A stretch of DNA of 64,000 nt from contig NZ_JAJFAT010000002.1 of NCBI RefSeq assembly GCF_020711195.1, positions 171,123-235,122 of the forward strand, written 5' to 3'. The stretch comes from Halanaerobium polyolivorans. GTDB taxonomy: Bacteria; Bacillota; Halanaerobiia; Halanaerobiales; Halanaerobiaceae. The translations under genes and the position numbers were made by a program. The notes under the pieces are model-generated. The model had not been told where the DNA came from, made no database searches, and saw nothing but the letters and a program-made list of their open reading frames with translations. Of the stretch, positions 62,957 to 64,000 are shown in pieces; positions within the stretch are counted from its first letter, which is position 1; every line of letters begins with the position of its first letter.

Positions 62957-63736
62957 TTAAAAGTCTGGCATTACTGGAAGTTCTAACTTATGAGAGTTCT
63001 TTTTAGCAAGATTTTCAATTTTTCTTTTTACTTCTTCTTTTGCTTCACCTGTCAAAATGTATTTATCTATTTCTTCATAACTCATACCTAGTTCAGTTTC
63101 ATCTTTTTGTTCTTCCCAAAGACCAGCTGAAGGATCTTTATTGATTATTTTGTCGGAAATATTTAATTCTGCAGCTGTTTTTCTAACCTCACTTTTAGTC
63201 AGGTTTGCCAAAGGAGCTAAATCAATTCCACCATCTCCATATTTGGTAAAATAACCTAATTTCAATTCACTTCTATTATCAGTACCAACTACAAGATAAT
63301 TATTTAAATTTGCATAAAAATAGAGGTAGCTCATCCTTAACCTGGGTTTGATATTTGCTAGAGCTAATTTCAGTCTCCGCTCATCAGTGTTTTTAATTGA
63401 TTGAATAGATTCTGCTGAGTTTGTACTGCTTAAATTATTTATAAATTCCTGATAAGTATTTTCTAGATCTATAATCTTGTATTCTATTGCAAAGCTTTCA
63501 GCATGTTCTACTGCATCTATCTGATCTTCTTTTTTGCTCTGACAGGGCAGGATTAAGCCAAGGGTATTATCTGGAAAAGCTTTTTTGCAGAGAAGAGAGG
63601 TAAGTGAGGAGTCAATCCCACCTGATAAACCTACCACAGCACCATCTGAACCACTTTCTTTGATCTTCTTTTTAATCCATTTGCTTAAATTTTCTGCTAT
63701 TTCTTTATAATCTTTATCTAAATATTCTTCAAGCAT
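62957..63736 (-). CDS. nadE: NAD+ synthetase, ammonia-dependent
   Basis: A 259-residue NadE, converting deamido-NAD+ to NAD+ using ammonia. The PP-loop VGLSGGIDSSLTSLL (about 37-51), GTDNRSELKLGYFTKYGDGG, and DPSAGLWEEQKDETELG are hallmarks. There is no glutamine amidotransferase domain, so free ammonia is the nitrogen donor, which fits its place next to amt and glnB. The ATG at 63736 (MLEEYL) follows GAGGTG; GTG 63745 overlaps that site. Confidence 0.95.
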   Translation of the reverse strand: MLEEYLDKDYKEIAENLSKWIKKKIKESGSDGAVVGLSGGIDSSLTSLLCKKAFPDNTLGLILPCQSKKEDQIDAVEHAESFAIEYKIIDLENTYQEFINNLSSTNSAESIQSIKNTDERRLKLALANIKPRLRMSYLYFYANLNNYLVVGTDNRSELKLGYFTKYGDGGIDLAPLANLTKSEVRKTAAELNISDKIINKDPSAGLWEEQKDETELGMSYEEIDKYILTGEAKEEVKRKIENLAKKNSHKLELPVMPDF

Positions 63737-63783
63737 TATTTTCACCTCATTTAATTGATTAATAAAAAATAATTACATAAAAA

Positions 63784-63823
63784 CTTAACCTCTCACTTGT
63801 TTTAGAGCAAGAGAGAGGTTAAG
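63784..63823 (-). terminator. Terminator-like hairpin in the nadE leader
   Basis: CTTAACCTCTCACTTG (63784-63799) pairs with CAAGAGAGAGGTTAAG (63808-63823) with one mismatch. Read on the minus strand the stem is followed by TTTTTATG, so it is either an attenuator in a nadE leader or the end of a minus-strand gene to the right of the window; no gene is seen in the last 180 bases. Confidence 0.6.
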
Positions 63824-63839
63824 AACCATAGTTTAAATA

Positions 63840-63900
63840 TTAATTGTTTAACTAATTAGGGGGGGCTAATTGCTGCTCATTAAGAGATCTAAACAATTAA
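63840..63900 (-). promoter_or_regulatory. Nested inverted repeat upstream of nadE, candidate structured leader
   Basis: An outer perfect 11-bp stem TTAATTGTTTA (63840-63850) with TAAACAATTAA (63890-63900) encloses an inner stem AATTAG (63854-63859) with CTAATT (63866-63871) whose loop is six G on the plus strand and six C on the minus strand. It sits just upstream of the terminator-like hairpin and nadE. A promoter TTGCAA-N18-TATAAA can be read beyond it on the minus strand. The remainder of 63901-64000 is AT-rich with no gene. Confidence 0.4.
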
Positions 63901-64000
63901 ATATTTTTATATTATATTTATTTACTAAATTGCAATAATAAATTGAACTAATTTCAAACTGTAATAATTTTACTTGTATAAAATTAGTTTTAGTTGATCT

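Overview
The window is AT-rich, gene-dense bacterial chromosome. It looks like an anaerobic Firmicute of the Halanaerobium type (order Halanaerobiales). That placement is inferred from gene content: an Rnf ferredoxin:NAD+ complex, a T-box leader on valS, an L21 leader, many TTG/GTG starts with strong GGAGG sites, sugar-phosphorylase and amylase genes, a molybdenum/tungsten cofactor cluster, and a complete mre-minCDE-rodA cell-shape cluster. I saw no rRNA, tRNA, CRISPR array, transposase or prophage gene; this is core chromosome, not an island.

Layout. 1-2.4 kb: the end of a family 3 glycosidase gene converging on a GH13 amylase-like gene. 2.7-7 kb: small unknown proteins, an HD-domain protein, FxsA, a zinc-dependent phospholipase C family protein with a probable CTG start, rpiA and a glutaredoxin. 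7.1-10.9 kb: a LysM/M23 cell-wall protein, then a heavy-metal ATPase plus ArsR regulator pair with a readable promoter and operator. 10.95-13.2 kb: a methyltransferase gene with a broken 5' end, mobA and a secreted protein. 13.3-16.3 kb: T-box leader and valS. 16.5-24.2 kb: an SLC13-type permease followed by eight-gene-scale cofactor genes (two moeA, moaA, moaC, mogA/moaB, MOSC, MobB-like). 24.3-27.6 kb: fabH-fabD-fabF. 27.8-34.5 kb: P-loop/Asp23 protein, GH65 phosphorylase, DMT transporter, transketolase and a DUF212 membrane protein. 34.6-36.5 kb: folC and a SPOR protein.

36.6-42.7 kb: rnfCDGEAB followed by a NusG-domain-II protein and a Gx transporter family protein. 42.7-51.3 kb: maf, radC, mreBCD, mrdA (PBP2), minC, minD, minE and rodA, a continuous elongation/division cluster. 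minE has no ATG, GTG or TTG start and appears to begin at ATC. 51.3-58.1 kb: TIGR03960-type radical SAM protein and its partner, rng, L21 leader, rplU, rpmA, obg, yhbY. 58.1-61 kb: DegV family protein and an ABC-F ATPase. 61-64 kb, minus strand: glnK/glnB, amt and ammonia-dependent nadE, with candidate regulatory elements upstream of amt and nadE.

The most unusual signals are three genes whose best-supported start codons are not ATG/GTG/TTG (minE ATC, degV-type ATT, phospholipase CTG), a 34-bp in-frame duplication at the broken end of the methyltransferase gene, the linkage of an SLC13 permease to cofactor synthesis, and a nested inverted-repeat leader before nadE. No wholly new multigene system could be demonstrated from sequence alone.
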